Positions 50,182 to 59,382 of a stretch of DNA of 64,000 nt are shown here, piece after piece. A program made the translations under genes and the position numbers. Numbering within the stretch: the stretch's first letter is position 1; each line of letters opens with the position of its first letter. Source of the DNA: Fen-1231 sp035286465 (lineage in GTDB: Bacteria; Gemmatimonadota; Gemmatimonadetes; Gemmatimonadales; Gemmatimonadaceae); NCBI GenBank assembly GCA_035286465.1, contig DATEDF010000023.1:36774-100773 (forward strand), read 5' to 3'. The notes beneath the pieces were generated by a model, which was given only the letters and a program-made list of their open reading frames with translations, made no database searches and was not told the DNA's origin.

Positions 50182-50241
50182 TGCGCTACGGCAGGCGCCG
50201 CTACGGCAACCGGTACGCGCTACGGCAACCGACGCACTCTA
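50182..50241. repeat. CGCTACGGCA-word tandem repeat
   Basis: GCGCTACGGCAGG, CCGCTACGGCAACCG, GCGCTACGGCAACCG and CTCTACGG follow each other between the start of the MFS gene and the stop of the sulfatase gene. The last unit includes the sulfatase stop codon (CTA on this strand, 50239-50241). It is another locus-specific word repeat at a gene junction. Confidence 0.6.
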
Positions 50242-52104
50242 CGGCCTGATGCTCCCCCGCTCGGCGTCGCGCGTGCCACGCGTGAGGCGTGCGACCTGGG
50301 CGGCCTGGGCCGCGCTCCACGCTCTGAGCCGCGCCCGGTACCGCGCCGCACGGTCCGCGAAGCGCGGGGCCACGTCCACCCGCTCGTCCGGGTCGCGGCA
50401 GAGGTCGAACATCCGCGACCGTCCCGACTCCAGCTCGTGGATGAACTTGGTGCAGCCGTCGCGCAGGCCAAGCAGCCCGAGCGAGTAGTCGGTGAAGAAG
50501 AGCGCCATCCGCGCGCGCGGTGCGAGCAGCGACTCGCCCTGGAACGCGCCGGGCGCGCGCAGGCCGAGCAGGTCGAGCACCGTCGGAGCGACGTCGAGGA
50601 GGCTCGCCGCGCGACGCACGCGAATCGCCGCGCTATGAGTGACCGGTGCGATGGCGCGCTCGGCGCCGGGCATGGCGATCACGAGCGGCACGCGCACGTT
50701 CTCCTCGTACAGCGCGAGCGTGTGGCCGTAGTTCCCCTCGTGCTGGCCGAACGCCTCGCCGTGGTCGCCGAGCGCGACCACGACGGTCGAGCGGTCCAGC
50801 CCGCGCGCGCGGAGCCCATCGAGCAGCTCCCCGAGCGCGCGATCGCCCTCGAAGAGCGCGTTCCGGTACCGGCCGACGTCCTCGGCCTCAGGAAACGGCC
50901 CCGGCTCCACGTGCGCGTACGGATGATGCCCGGCGATCGGGAGCCAGGCGGCGAAGAAGCGCGCGCCGCGCGGGAGCCCGTCCACCCATCGCAGGATGCG
51001 CTGCACCGTGGCGGCTTCGTCAATGCCGAAGCTCGAGTTCACGTTCCCTCCGATCGCGCCCGCGTCCTCGCGCAACGCGAACCCGGCGCGCGCGACCAGC
51101 TCCTCCATCCCGAGATACATGAAGCGGCCGGAGTGAAAGAGCGCGGTCGCGTAACCCGCCGAGTCGAGCACGGTCGCGAGCGACGGCGACGCGATCACCG
51201 CGTGCCGCTCCGCCGGCACGTCGAAAGCCGGGTACCGGGACGCCAGCAGCGCCACGAGTCCCTTGACGCTCTCGGGGTACACCGCGTACGCGTGCTCGAA
51301 GACGATCGCCTGTTCCGCGAGCGCCGTCACCGCCGGCATCGGGTCCTCGGTGGCGCCGTACGGCCTGAGGTAGCGCGCGCCCGCCGATTCGAGCACGACG
51401 AGGAGCACGTTGCGTCCCGAGGCCACGCCGCGCAGGTGCGTGAGGTCTTCTGCGGCTGCTGCCGTGGTCGCGGTCGTGGCGGTCGCTGTGGCCAATGCCG
51501 TCGTGCCGGCGCCCGCCTCGCCGCTGAACGGACTCACCCGCCAGTCGGCGTCGGCGGCCTCGGCGCGCACGCGCGGGAACGCCGTGCGCACGATCGCGAG
51601 GAGCGGATGGCGCTCGAGCCCCGACGTGTCCACGCGCGACGCGCCCACCCAGCCGAGCACCGGCACCGCCGCGAGCGCACCCACCGCCGCGCGGCGCAGG
51701 CGCGCCCCGACCGGCGGGATGCGGGCGACGAGCACCGGCACGAGCACGCCCGCGAGGAGCACGACCGCGAGGCTCGCGAAGTTGGGCGCGGTCGCGTGGT
51801 GGCGAATCGAGTCGGCCAGCTCGCCGCGCGCGGCGCGCAGCATCGGCGTCGTGAGCGGCGACGAGAGCACGCGCACGACCGGCACGTTGATCGCCGCCAG
51901 CAACACGAGCGCGCCGTACACGACGCGCACCGCCCACTCGCGTCGCACCACGGTCGCGAAGGCGAGGAACCCGAGAACGACCGCGGCGTCCTGCCACGCA
52001 TACACGAGCGGCGCCCACGGCGAGGCCGGCAGCTCCCGGCCCACGAGTACGGCGGCCCTCGCCACCGCGAAGACCGCCAAGAGGCTTGCCGCCCACTGAC
52101 TCAT
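50239..52104 (-). CDS. Membrane sulfatase/phosphoglycerol transferase-like protein
   Basis: 621 residues. Four or five N-terminal helices (to about 165) are followed by an alkaline-phosphatase-superfamily domain (about 225-600): NVLLVVLESAGARYLRPYG, VFEHAYAVYPESVKGLVALLASRYP, then VVVALGDHGEAFGQHEGNYGHTLALYEENVRVPLVI, with the DH pair that binds metal. The layout resembles LTA synthase or lipid phosphoethanolamine transferases; the usual Cys/Ser-x-P-x-R sulfatase motif is missing. An Ala/Thr repeat (about 200-216) forms the linker. ATG overlaps the stop of the desaturase-fusion gene that precedes it. Confidence 0.78.
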   Translation of the reverse strand: MSQWAASLLAVFAVARAAVLVGRELPASPWAPLVYAWQDAAVVLGFLAFATVVRREWAVRVVYGALVLLAAINVPVVRVLSSPLTTPMLRAARGELADSIRHHATAPNFASLAVVLLAGVLVPVLVARIPPVGARLRRAAVGALAAVPVLGWVGASRVDTSGLERHPLLAIVRTAFPRVRAEAADADWRVSPFSGEAGAGTTALATATATTATTAAAAEDLTHLRGVASGRNVLLVVLESAGARYLRPYGATEDPMPAVTALAEQAIVFEHAYAVYPESVKGLVALLASRYPAFDVPAERHAVIASPSLATVLDSAGYATALFHSGRFMYLGMEELVARAGFALREDAGAIGGNVNSSFGIDEAATVQRILRWVDGLPRGARFFAAWLPIAGHHPYAHVEPGPFPEAEDVGRYRNALFEGDRALGELLDGLRARGLDRSTVVVALGDHGEAFGQHEGNYGHTLALYEENVRVPLVIAMPGAERAIAPVTHSAAIRVRRAASLLDVAPTVLDLLGLRAPGAFQGESLLAPRARMALFFTDYSLGLLGLRDGCTKFIHELESGRSRMFDLCRDPDERVDVAPRFADRAARYRARLRAWSAAQAAQVARLTRGTRDAERGSIRP

Positions 52105-53213
52105 CGGCGGACGAGATTCAACCGTTTGAGCAGCAGGAGCGAGATGACGAACCCCTCACCGCGCCGGCGCCAGATCCAGTCGTGCACGGCCACCGCGGGT
52201 GCCGGCGGATCGGAGTAGAACGCGCGGCGGTCGCCCTCGAAGGCGAGCGGGACGACGACGAGGTCGGCGCCGCCGGCGAGCGGCGCCGCCCAGCGCGCCT
52301 CCACGACCTTAACGCCGTCGCCGAGGAACGGACGCGCTCGCCGGAGGTTCTCCGCCGACTGGTCCACGATCGTGAGTGCCGCCTCCGGCGCGACCTCGCG
52401 CATCACCAGCGCGGTACGCGGGAAGAGGCCGCCCCCGATGATCGTCACCCGCTCGACCGGCGGCAGCGCGGCGAGCAGGCGGCGAAACGCGCGCGCGTGC
52501 CGGCTGATCATGAATCGCTGCAGGGCACGCGAACCGAGCGCGACGCGTTCCCACGCGGTCAGGTGGAAGAGCTCGAGCCACCGGAGCACCGCCGGCCACC
52601 GGCTGTGCGCCGCGCCGCTCGCCATCGTGCCCGGCAACGCGCTCCAGTGCAGCCCCGGGCGCGCGTGGTGCTCGACGTGATAGCCGTCGTTGAAGAACGC
52701 GAGATTGTACAGCGCGCCGTAGTGGCTCACCGTTCCGCGCACGTGCTCGTAATGGCCCTGGAGCTGGCAGAGCAGGAGTCCCCCGAGCCAGCCCGCGACG
52801 CACGCGCCGACGAACGGACCCGGAGCGGTCGAGACGAGCAGCGACCACTCGGCGAGGACGAGCACGCCTTCCGCGCCGAGCTGAGCGCTCCAGCGCCACC
52901 GCCACGGCCGCCCCGCGTGATGCGCGAGGTGCCGGTCGCGCCAGAGCGTCTGCGGAAGACCGAGCAGCAGGCTCAGGTACGCCGAGAAGAGCGCGTTCGC
53001 CGAGCGCGCGCGGAAGAACGGGAGGTGGAGGAAGTTGTGCGCGACCGTGTTCGCATTCCACCAGAGTCCGGCCGCGACCAGCGGCACCGCGATGACCGGC
53101 GCGAACGGCGCGTCGTGCGCCGCCACGAGCGCCGCGAGCGCCGCGCTGTGCCCGGCCGCGAGCGCCAGGAGCAGCGCGTCGCGGCGGGAGTGGCGCAGCA
53201 CGGTCGAGCCCAC
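52101..53213 (-). CDS. Fatty acid desaturase-like domain fused to a Rossmann/methyltransferase-like domain
   Basis: About 370 residues. The first part has the three His boxes of membrane desaturases: H59NFLH63, HLAHH (95-99) and HVEHH (179-183), with GHYEHV between boxes and hydrophobic helices. The second part (about 255-340) has VERVTIIGGGLFPRTALVMREVAPEAALTIVDQSAENLRRARPFL, a nucleotide-binding strand-loop-helix like that of SAM methyltransferases. The combination is unusual. A GTG at 53213 shares its G with the previous gene's TAG stop, which supports this start; a GTG at 53201 is an alternative. The substrate may be a lipid of the envelope. Confidence 0.68.
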   Translation of the reverse strand: MGSTVLRHSRRDALLLALAAGHSAALAALVAAHDAPFAPVIAVPLVAAGLWWNANTVAHNFLHLPFFRARSANALFSAYLSLLLGLPQTLWRDRHLAHHAGRPWRWRWSAQLGAEGVLVLAEWSLLVSTAPGPFVGACVAGWLGGLLLCQLQGHYEHVRGTVSHYGALYNLAFFNDGYHVEHHARPGLHWSALPGTMASGAAHSRWPAVLRWLELFHLTAWERVALGSRALQRFMISRHARAFRRLLAALPPVERVTIIGGGLFPRTALVMREVAPEAALTIVDQSAENLRRARPFLGDGVKVVEARWAAPLAGGADLVVVPLAFEGDRRAFYSDPPAPAVAVHDWIWRRRGEGFVISLLLLKRLNLVRR

Positions 53214-53740
53214 TACTTGCCGCCGACGCAGGGCGCGTTCGGCACCGAGCCGCCCGTCAGCGCCTGCTCCATCGCCGGCAGACCCGCCGGCACGCCGGCG
53301 ACGTAAGAGCCGAACGTCTTCATCACTCCGATCCCGAGTGGGTAGACGTCCGGGCTCGCCGGCTTCTCGCTCGCGCACCGCACGCGGCCGAGCGTCCGCC
53401 GGTTCTGCTGCCACTTCGCGCCGAACGCGACGATCTGCTTCTTCCCGGCGACGCCCTGCAGGTCCGTCCACTCGGCGCGCGAGGCCCGCTCGTTGGCCGG
53501 GTTGATCGCGTAGTACAGGTAGCCCTTCACCGGAGGTGAGTAGTCGTCACCGGGCTCCTGCTTGGAGATCCGGAACGTGCCCCAGACCTGAACCGCCGTC
53601 GGACTCGTGGCGCTCGGCTCGAGCACCACTCGGTCAACGACGGCGTAGACGCCGACCGGATCGCTCAGCGCGGCGGGCAGGGCCAGCAATCCGGCCATCG
53701 AGAAGAGCGCGAGCGGCCTGCGGAGCGTGGACCGGAGCAT
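53213..53740 (-). CDS. Small exported protein of unknown function
   Basis: 175 residues. A signal peptide (about 1-25, ending LPAALS) precedes a beta-rich domain (VVDRVVLEPSATSPTAVQVWGTFRIS and KGYLYYAINPA), a helical middle and a C-terminus with two cysteines (RVRCASE and NAPCVGGK). GAGGAAGG lies 5 bases before the ATG. No family is recognised. It heads a minus-strand run with the desaturase fusion and the sulfatase. Confidence 0.6.
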   Translation of the reverse strand: MLRSTLRRPLALFSMAGLLALPAALSDPVGVYAVVDRVVLEPSATSPTAVQVWGTFRISKQEPGDDYSPPVKGYLYYAINPANERASRAEWTDLQGVAGKKQIVAFGAKWQQNRRTLGRVRCASEKPASPDVYPLGIGVMKTFGSYVAGVPAGLPAMEQALTGGSVPNAPCVGGK

Positions 53741-53861
53741 CGAACCTTCCTCGGGTGAAGTGATGACAGGGAGATGCCGGGACCGGCCCGGACGTTTAAG
53801 GTACGGTTCGCGTGCCCATCGGGAAGTCGCAGGATCGCACTCGGCGTCCTTCCCGGCCGCG

Positions 53862-54662
53862 CTACATCGCCGAGTCCGCCGCCACGAAGCGGTGGGTCGT
53901 GAGAAACCGCTTGAGCGCGGGCCAGGGGCGCGGGCAGTCGTTGTGGCCGCAGTTCATCATCTCGAGTGTCGCGTGCGGCGCAGCCGTGTGGAGCAGGCGG
54001 CTGTGGAACGACGGGATGATGTCGTCCAGCTCTCCGTGCACGAGAAGGATCGGGCCGCGGAATGCGCGGACGACCGTGAGATTGTCGAATGGATCGCGCA
54101 CCAGGAATCCCGGGACGCCGAACCGTCGCGCGAGCCGGCGGACGCTCGTGAAGCTCGACTCGAGCACGATCGCCGCGACCGGGCGGTTCTTCGCGAGCGC
54201 GCACGCCGCGCCGCTTCCGATGGACCGGCCGTACGCGATGATCCGCTCGCGGTCCACGGTCGGTTGCCGGACGGCCCAGTCGTACGCGGCGGTGATCGCC
54301 GCGGTGATTGACGTCTCGCTCGGGCGGCCCTCGCTGCGTCCGTAGCCCGGATACTCGACGAGCAGCACGCTCACGCCCCACGCGCGTGGCTGCGCGAACT
54401 CCGCGGGCCAATCGTCAATGAGTTCCGCGTTCCCGTGTGCGAAGATGAGGAGCGGAGCGCGCCCGCTCGCTCCCGTCGCCGGCAGGAACCACGCCTCGAC
54501 GCGGGCGGAGCCCGCCGAGAGCCAGAGCTGCGTGGCGTCCCTCGGGCGCGCCGAGCGCGGAGTGTTCGGGACGGGAAAGAGGGCGGGGCGCTGGGAGATG
54601 AGAGCCAGCGTCGCGAAGATCGCGAACAGCATCGCGATCGCGGCGAGGGCGGAAAGGAACAC
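53862..54662 (-). CDS. Membrane-anchored alpha/beta hydrolase (BEM46/YfhR-like)
   Basis: About 266 residues. One N-terminal helix (LSALAAIAMLFAIFATLALI) anchors it. Then come LLIFAHGNAELIDDWP (oxyanion region), VLLVEYPGYGRSEG, AYGRSIGSGAACALA with the nucleophile Ser, VHGELDDIIP with the acid Asp and MNCGHNDCP with the His. This is the typical order of BEM46/ABHD13-like serine hydrolases. The start is unclear: GTG 54662 is used, ATG 54632 is possible. It follows the arsC gene by about 20 bases. Confidence 0.75.
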   Translation of the reverse strand: MFLSALAAIAMLFAIFATLALISQRPALFPVPNTPRSARPRDATQLWLSAGSARVEAWFLPATGASGRAPLLIFAHGNAELIDDWPAEFAQPRAWGVSVLLVEYPGYGRSEGRPSETSITAAITAAYDWAVRQPTVDRERIIAYGRSIGSGAACALAKNRPVAAIVLESSFTSVRRLARRFGVPGFLVRDPFDNLTVVRAFRGPILLVHGELDDIIPSFHSRLLHTAAPHATLEMMNCGHNDCPRPWPALKRFLTTHRFVAADSAM

Positions 54663-54682
54663 GCGGAGGAAGGCGGGCGTGG

Positions 54683-55180
54683 TCAGTGTTCCCGCGGATG
54701 GGATCGCCGCATCGGGAAGCGTGCGGCGCTCTGTGGCGCACCCGGCGTCGCTGGCTGTTGCCGAAACTCCGCGATCAGCATCTGCACTCGACGCTCGATC
54801 TCGTCGCGGACCTTCCGGAACTCCGCGGGCTGCAAATCGCGCGGATCTGGCAAGTCCCAATCCTCGCGCCGGGCAGCGGGCACCAACGGGCACGCGTCGC
54901 CGCAGCCCATCGTGATGACAGCGTCCCAGCGGTCGCCTTCGACCTCCTGCATCGTCTTGGAGCGATGCGTCGCGAGGTCGTATCCGCGTTCCCGCATCGC
55001 CTCGATCGCGCGCGGACTGACGACGCCCGAGGGCATCGACCCGGCGCTCACGGCCGCGATCAGGCCGGCGCCGTGCATGCGCGCGAACGCCTCGGCCATC
55101 TGACTGCGGTTGGAGTTTTCGGTGCAGACGAAGAGAACGCGATACACAGGATTCGCTCGATCGGTCTGGTCAGTTGTCAC
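54683..55180 (-). CDS. arsC: Arsenate reductase of the low-molecular-weight phosphatase type
   Basis: 165 residues. The P-loop Cys19-TENSN-Arg25-S (C-x5-R-S) and the conserved Ser after Asn match LMW-PTPase/ArsC. MGCGDACPL (Cys93 and Cys97) and DWDLPDP are marks of thiol-coupled arsenate reductases. The enzyme reduces arsenate to arsenite with relay cysteines. The C-terminal 25 residues (after FRQQ) are extra and low in structure. No arsenite exporter or ArsR is beside it, so the detox partner must be elsewhere. Confidence 0.85.
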   Translation of the reverse strand: MTTDQTDRANPVYRVLFVCTENSNRSQMAEAFARMHGAGLIAAVSAGSMPSGVVSPRAIEAMRERGYDLATHRSKTMQEVEGDRWDAVITMGCGDACPLVPAARREDWDLPDPRDLQPAEFRKVRDEIERRVQMLIAEFRQQPATPGAPQSAARFPMRRSHPREH

Positions 55181-55551
55181 TCACGCCTCCGGCCGCTCAT
55201 CTGGGGGGCAGAGCTCTCTTCGGAGCACGATGAGGAACAATCCTGTAGCCCGATACGAACTGGGTGCCGTCCGGCGAGCAGGTCCAGGCCCAAACAACGT
55301 CTTCGTCCTCGGCAACGACGACGGAGCTCACGTGATTGACTGCGCCTCGGCCGATCGCGGTGGGCGCTGACACTGTGCGAGTGTGTTTGTGTTTCGGATG
55401 CTCAGGCATTTCGAACGCCATCTCCTGTCAGGCGCGTGTGCGCCTAGTTCCAGATCATACACCGACCACCTCATTAACGACCGCAGAAACCCCGCGAGTG
55501 CGGTCCGTACAACACCAACCGGAGCGTCAGGGGCGCGAATCCCGTATCCCG
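55181..55551. other. Gap between arsC and sufS
   Basis: 371 bases with only one weak gene candidate (55197-55421, minus). No clear hairpin or promoter pair was identified by eye. Base use is less GC-skewed than in the neighbours. Confidence 0.4.
55197..55421 (-). CDS. Possible small hypothetical protein
   Basis: 74 residues. The middle part (VSSVVVAEDEDVVWAWTCSPDGTQFVSGYRIV) has plausible alternating strands and normal residue usage, unlike most shadow frames here. An AGGAG lies directly before the ATG, too close for use; the second Met (residue 5) would be 12 bases from it. No family is recognised. It may also be a remnant. Confidence 0.35.
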   Translation of the reverse strand: MAFEMPEHPKHKHTRTVSAPTAIGRGAVNHVSSVVVAEDEDVVWAWTCSPDGTQFVSGYRIVPHRAPKRALPPR

Positions 55552-56820
55552 CTACCTCACCCCCGCCCCGAACCTCGCCCGCGCCCGCGCGAGTGCCTCC
55601 ACGAGCGCGTCCACGTCTCCGGCGTCGTTGTAGACGTAGAACGACGCCCGCGTCGTGGCCGGCACCCCCAGCGCGCGCATCAGCGGTTGCGCGCAGTGAT
55701 GTCCGGCGCGTACGCAGACGCCGTCCGCGTCCAGGAACTGCGACAGATCGTGCGGGTGAATCCCCGCGAACGTGAAGCTCACCACGCCGCCCCGCTGCTC
55801 GGCGGGCGGGCCGAGCACGCGCAACTCGTCCACGGCGGAGAGCCGCGCCATCGCGTACCGGACGAGCGCCGTCTCGTGCGCGTGCACCGCGTGCATGCCG
55901 AGCGCCTCGAGGTAGCCCACGGCGGCGGCGAGCCCGACCGCGCCCTCCACGTTGGGCGTTCCCGCCTCGAACCTGTGCGGCAGCACGTTCCATGTCGTCG
56001 CGGCGTCTCCCACCAGCGCGATCATGTCGCCGCCCATCTGGTACGGCGGCATCGCCTCGAGCAGCTCACGGCGCATCACCAGGCCGCCGATCCCCATCGG
56101 GCCGAGCATCTTGTGCCCGCTGAACGCGAAGGCGTCCACGCCGAGCGCGTCCACGCCGACGGCGAGATGCGGCGCCGCCTGCGCGCCGTCGCACACCGCG
56201 AGCGCGCCGGCGCGCCGCGCGATCGCCGCCATCTCCGGCACGGGGTTGAGCGTGCCGAGCGCGTTCGAGACGTACGCGAACGCGACCACCCTGGTGTTCG
56301 GCGTGACGAGCGCGTCGAGCTGCTCGAGGTCCACGAGCCCGTCGCTTGTCAGCTCGCAGATCCGGAACTCGGCGCCGCTCGCGATCGCGAGCTGCTGCCA
56401 CGGCACGAAGTTCGCGTGATGCTCGAGCCGCGTCACCACGATGCGGTCGCCCGCGCGCACGTTCGCGCGGCCCCACGCGGCGACGACGAGGTTCAGGGCC
56501 TCGGTCGTCCCGCGCGTGAAGATGAGCGTGTCGGCGTCGGCCACGCCGAGGAACCGCGCCACGCGGTCGCGCGCCTTCTGGTACGCCTCGGTCGCCGCCA
56601 CCGAGAGCGCGTACGCGCCGCGATGGGGGTTGGCGTTGTCGCGCTCGTAGTACTCGCGGATGGCGTCGAGCACCACGCGCGGCTTCTGCGAGGTCGCCGC
56701 GGAGTCGAGGTAGTGGAGCGTGGGGCTCGCCGCGAGGAGCGGGAAGTCGCCGCGCGGGGCGAGCGCGCGAATCGCGGCCCCGGCCGCCGGCGCGCCGGCC
56801 GCGCGCACTCCGGTCGTCAC
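55552..56820 (-). CDS. sufS: Cysteine desulfurase SufS
   Basis: 422 residues. It is a group II desulfurase: YLDSAATSQKPRVVLDAIREYYERDNANPHRGAYALS, EHHANFVPWQQL, CDGAQAAPHLAVGVDALGVDAFAFSGHKMLGPMG with the PLP Lys near 236, and RAGHHCAQPLM with the catalytic Cys near 376. It removes sulfur from cysteine and passes it to SufU for cluster assembly on SufBCD. The GTG at 56820 overlaps the sufU stop (GTGA). It is the last gene of the suf operon. Confidence 0.95.
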   Translation of the reverse strand: MTTGVRAAGAPAAGAAIRALAPRGDFPLLAASPTLHYLDSAATSQKPRVVLDAIREYYERDNANPHRGAYALSVAATEAYQKARDRVARFLGVADADTLIFTRGTTEALNLVVAAWGRANVRAGDRIVVTRLEHHANFVPWQQLAIASGAEFRICELTSDGLVDLEQLDALVTPNTRVVAFAYVSNALGTLNPVPEMAAIARRAGALAVCDGAQAAPHLAVGVDALGVDAFAFSGHKMLGPMGIGGLVMRRELLEAMPPYQMGGDMIALVGDAATTWNVLPHRFEAGTPNVEGAVGLAAAVGYLEALGMHAVHAHETALVRYAMARLSAVDELRVLGPPAEQRGGVVSFTFAGIHPHDLSQFLDADGVCVRAGHHCAQPLMRALGVPATTRASFYVYNDAGDVDALVEALARARARFGAGVR

Positions 56821-57269
56821 GCCGTCCCCTCCGTGGTCACCCGCTCCGCATCGCCCTGGAGCGCCGCCTTCATCGCGTGCCACGCGAGCGAGGCGCACTT
56901 CACCCGGAGCGGGAAGCGCGACACGCCGGAGAGCGCCTTGAGCGCGCCCAGATCGTCCCCCGATCCGCGGCCCGTGACCAACGCGTGGAACTTCTCGAAC
57001 AGCGCGTCCGCCTCGGCCCTCGACTTCCCCTTGACCGCCTGGGTCATCAGCGACGCGCTCGCCTTGGAGATCGCGCACCCAATTCCCTGGAACGACACGT
57101 CCGCCACGCGCGTGCCGTCGAGCTTGAGCCACACCGTGAGCTGGTCGCCGCACATCGGGTTCGCGCCGTCGGCGTGAGCCGTCGCGTCGGCCATCGCGCG
57201 GAAATTCTGCGGCCGGCGATTGTGGTCGAGGATGATGCTCTGGTACAGCTCTTCGATGTGCGAGTCCAC
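56817..57269 (-). CDS. sufU: SufU-type sulfur acceptor
   Basis: 150 residues. Zinc ligands of SufU are in place: Cys40 and Asp42 in NPMCGDQ, Cys65 in GIGCAISKAS, and Cys125 in RVKCASLAWH. The insert between strands (about 84-115) distinguishes SufU from IscU. SufU takes persulfide sulfur from SufS by swapping a zinc ligand. Its use instead of SufE resembles Gram-positive and related operons. The stop overlaps sufS. Confidence 0.92.
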   Translation of the reverse strand: MDSHIEELYQSIILDHNRRPQNFRAMADATAHADGANPMCGDQLTVWLKLDGTRVADVSFQGIGCAISKASASLMTQAVKGKSRAEADALFEKFHALVTGRGSGDDLGALKALSGVSRFPLRVKCASLAWHAMKAALQGDAERVTTEGTA

Positions 57270-57288
57270 GGTCTGTTCCCCGTACTCC

Positions 57289-58602
57289 TTACTCCCGCTG
57301 CTCCGCCGGCGCGAACCTCGCGAACGCCACCTGCTCCAGCCCCTCGCGCAGCGTGTCGAGCTCGATGGTCTCGAGCACCTCCGCCGCGAAGGCGTACGTC
57401 AGGAGCGCCCGCGCGTGCTCCGCCCCGATCCCCCGACTCTTCATGTAGAACAGCGCGAGCTGGTCGAGCCGCCCCACCGTCGCGCCGTGCGTGCACTTCA
57501 CATCGTCCGCGAAGATCTCGAGCTGCGGCTTCGTGTCCACCCGCGCCTGCTCCGAGAGCAGCAGCGCGTGGTTCGTCTGCTTGCCGTCCGTCTTCTGCGC
57601 CGCCGGATGCACGTACACCTTGCCGTTGAACACCCCGTGCGAGCTGCCGTCGAGGACGCCCTTGTACAGCTCCCGGCTCGCGCACGAGGGCGCCAGATGC
57701 TCCACGAACGTCTGGTGGTCGGCGTGCTGTGTGCCGTCCACGAGGTACAGGCCGTTGAGCCGCGTCTCGGCGCCCTCGCCCACGAGCTTCGTGTAGACGT
57801 TGGTGCGCGAAAGCGCCGCCCCCGTCGCAAACGAGAAGCCGTGGTACACCGAGTCGCGCCCCTGCGACACCTGCACCGTGCCCACGTGGAACGCTTCGGT
57901 GCTCTCACACTGGATCTTGTAGTGGTGCACCCGCGCGCCGTTGCCCACCTCCACCTCGGCGACCGCGTTCGTGAAATGGCTCGCGCTGCCGAGCCCGACG
58001 TAGCTCTCTACGAGTGCGAGCTGCGCCAGCGCCTCCACCACCACGAGGGTCCGTGGATGGACCGCGGCCCCCTCCGCCTGCGCGTCGGTCACGTGGATGA
58101 CGTGCACCGGCTCGCTCACGACCACGCCGCGCGGCACGTGGATCACGACGCCGTCCTGCATCAAGGCCGTGTTGAGCGCCGTGAAGGTGTGCTCGCGATA
58201 CCCCGCGAGCTTCCCCAGGTGCTCGGCCACCAACTCGGGCGACTCCTTGAGCGCCTCCGCGAGCGTCATGACCGTCACCTCCGCCGGAAGCGCCGCGAAC
58301 GCCGAGAGCGACGGCTCGAACCGCCCGTTCACGAACACCATCCGGTGCCACGACGCGTCGCCGAGCGTGAGCGCGGCGACGTCGGCCAGGCTCGGCCTGG
58401 GCGCACCTGCCTTCGGCACGAGCGGCTTGAACGTCCGCTCCGCGATCGGCGTGACGCTCGTGAAGTGCCAGTCCTCGTTGCGCGTCGTCGGAAACCCGAG
58501 CTCCCCGAATCGCGCGAACGCGTTGCGCCGCAGGTCGGCGAGCCAGGCGGGTGCGCCGGTGGACGGCACCGAGGAGAAGAAGTCGGCGTAGGAGGTGGTC
58601 AC
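57289..58602 (-). CDS. sufD: SufD scaffold subunit
   Basis: 437 residues. The C-terminal parallel beta-helix has TLVVVEALAQLALVESYVGLGSASHFTNAVAEVEVGNGARVHHYKIQCES, GEGAETRLNGLYLVDGTQHADHQTFVEHLAP, and the end SRGIGAEHARALLTYAFAAEVLETI, which is the SufB/SufD family block where SufD keeps the His seen in GTQHADHQT. It partners SufB and SufC in the SufBC2D complex. ATG overlaps the sufC stop by 4 bases. Confidence 0.94.
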   Translation of the reverse strand: MTTSYADFFSSVPSTGAPAWLADLRRNAFARFGELGFPTTRNEDWHFTSVTPIAERTFKPLVPKAGAPRPSLADVAALTLGDASWHRMVFVNGRFEPSLSAFAALPAEVTVMTLAEALKESPELVAEHLGKLAGYREHTFTALNTALMQDGVVIHVPRGVVVSEPVHVIHVTDAQAEGAAVHPRTLVVVEALAQLALVESYVGLGSASHFTNAVAEVEVGNGARVHHYKIQCESTEAFHVGTVQVSQGRDSVYHGFSFATGAALSRTNVYTKLVGEGAETRLNGLYLVDGTQHADHQTFVEHLAPSCASRELYKGVLDGSSHGVFNGKVYVHPAAQKTDGKQTNHALLLSEQARVDTKPQLEIFADDVKCTHGATVGRLDQLALFYMKSRGIGAEHARALLTYAFAAEVLETIELDTLREGLEQVAFARFAPAEQRE

Positions 58603-59345
58603 GCGGCCTCCGACACCCAGTCGTAGCCCCGCGCTTCGAGCTCCAGGGCCAGTTCCTTCCCTCCCGACTTCACGATCTTCCCGTGCACGAGCACGTGCAC
58701 GACATCCGGAATGATGTAGTTCAGCAGCCGCTGGTAGTGCGTGACGACGATCGTCGCGCGGTCCGGTCGCCGGAGCTTGTTGACGCCGTCGGCCACGACG
58801 CGCAACGCGTCAATGTCGAGCCCGCTGTCGGTCTCGTCGAGGATCGCGAGCCGGGGTTCCAGCACCGCCATCTGGAGGATCTCGTTCCGCTTCTTCTCGC
58901 CGCCCGAGAAGCCGGCGTTCACGGAGCGGTGCAGCATCGCGACATCCATGTCCACGAGCTTCAGCTTTTCTTCCATCAGTTCGAGAAACTCGATCGGATC
59001 GAGCTCCGGCTCGCCGCGCGCCTTGTGCACCTCGTTGTAGGCCGAGCGCATGAAATACGCGTTCGTCACGCCGGGAATCTCCACCGGGTACTGGAACGCG
59101 AGGAACACGCCCGCCTGCGCGCGCGCCTCGGGCGCCATCTCGAGGAGGTTCTTCCCGTCGTACGTGACGCTGCCGGCGGTGATCTCGTAGCCGGGATGCC
59201 CCGCGATCACCTGCGCGAGCGTGCTCTTCCCCGAGCCGTTCGGGCCCATGATCGCGTGTACCTCGCCCTCGGCCACCGCCAGCGAAACGCCCCGGAGGAT
59301 TTCCTTCCCGCTCGCGGAGGCGTGGAGATTGTCAATCTTCAGCAC
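58599..59345 (-). CDS. sufC: SufC ATPase
   Basis: 248 residues. Walker A is GPNGSGKST (about 34-42), the Q-loop is in FLAFQYPVEIPGV, the signature is FSGGEKKRNE and Walker B is LAILDETDSGLDIDAL, the last typical of SufC. It drives conformational change of SufB-SufD during cluster assembly. Unusually, its gene is separated from sufB by 167 bases that contain a large hairpin. Confidence 0.95.
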   Translation of the reverse strand: MLKIDNLHASASGKEILRGVSLAVAEGEVHAIMGPNGSGKSTLAQVIAGHPGYEITAGSVTYDGKNLLEMAPEARAQAGVFLAFQYPVEIPGVTNAYFMRSAYNEVHKARGEPELDPIEFLELMEEKLKLVDMDVAMLHRSVNAGFSGGEKKRNEILQMAVLEPRLAILDETDSGLDIDALRVVADGVNKLRRPDRATIVVTHYQRLLNYIIPDVVHVLVHGKIVKSGGKELALELEARGYDWVSEAA

Positions 59346-59382
59346 TGGTTTCTATTCCTCAAGTTCGACCTGGCGACATTTG

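Noticed and set aside
47846..50488. 880-codon plus-strand open frame
   Set aside because: It spans the antisense of an alcohol dehydrogenase and an MFS exporter, with low-complexity Arg/Glu/His content.
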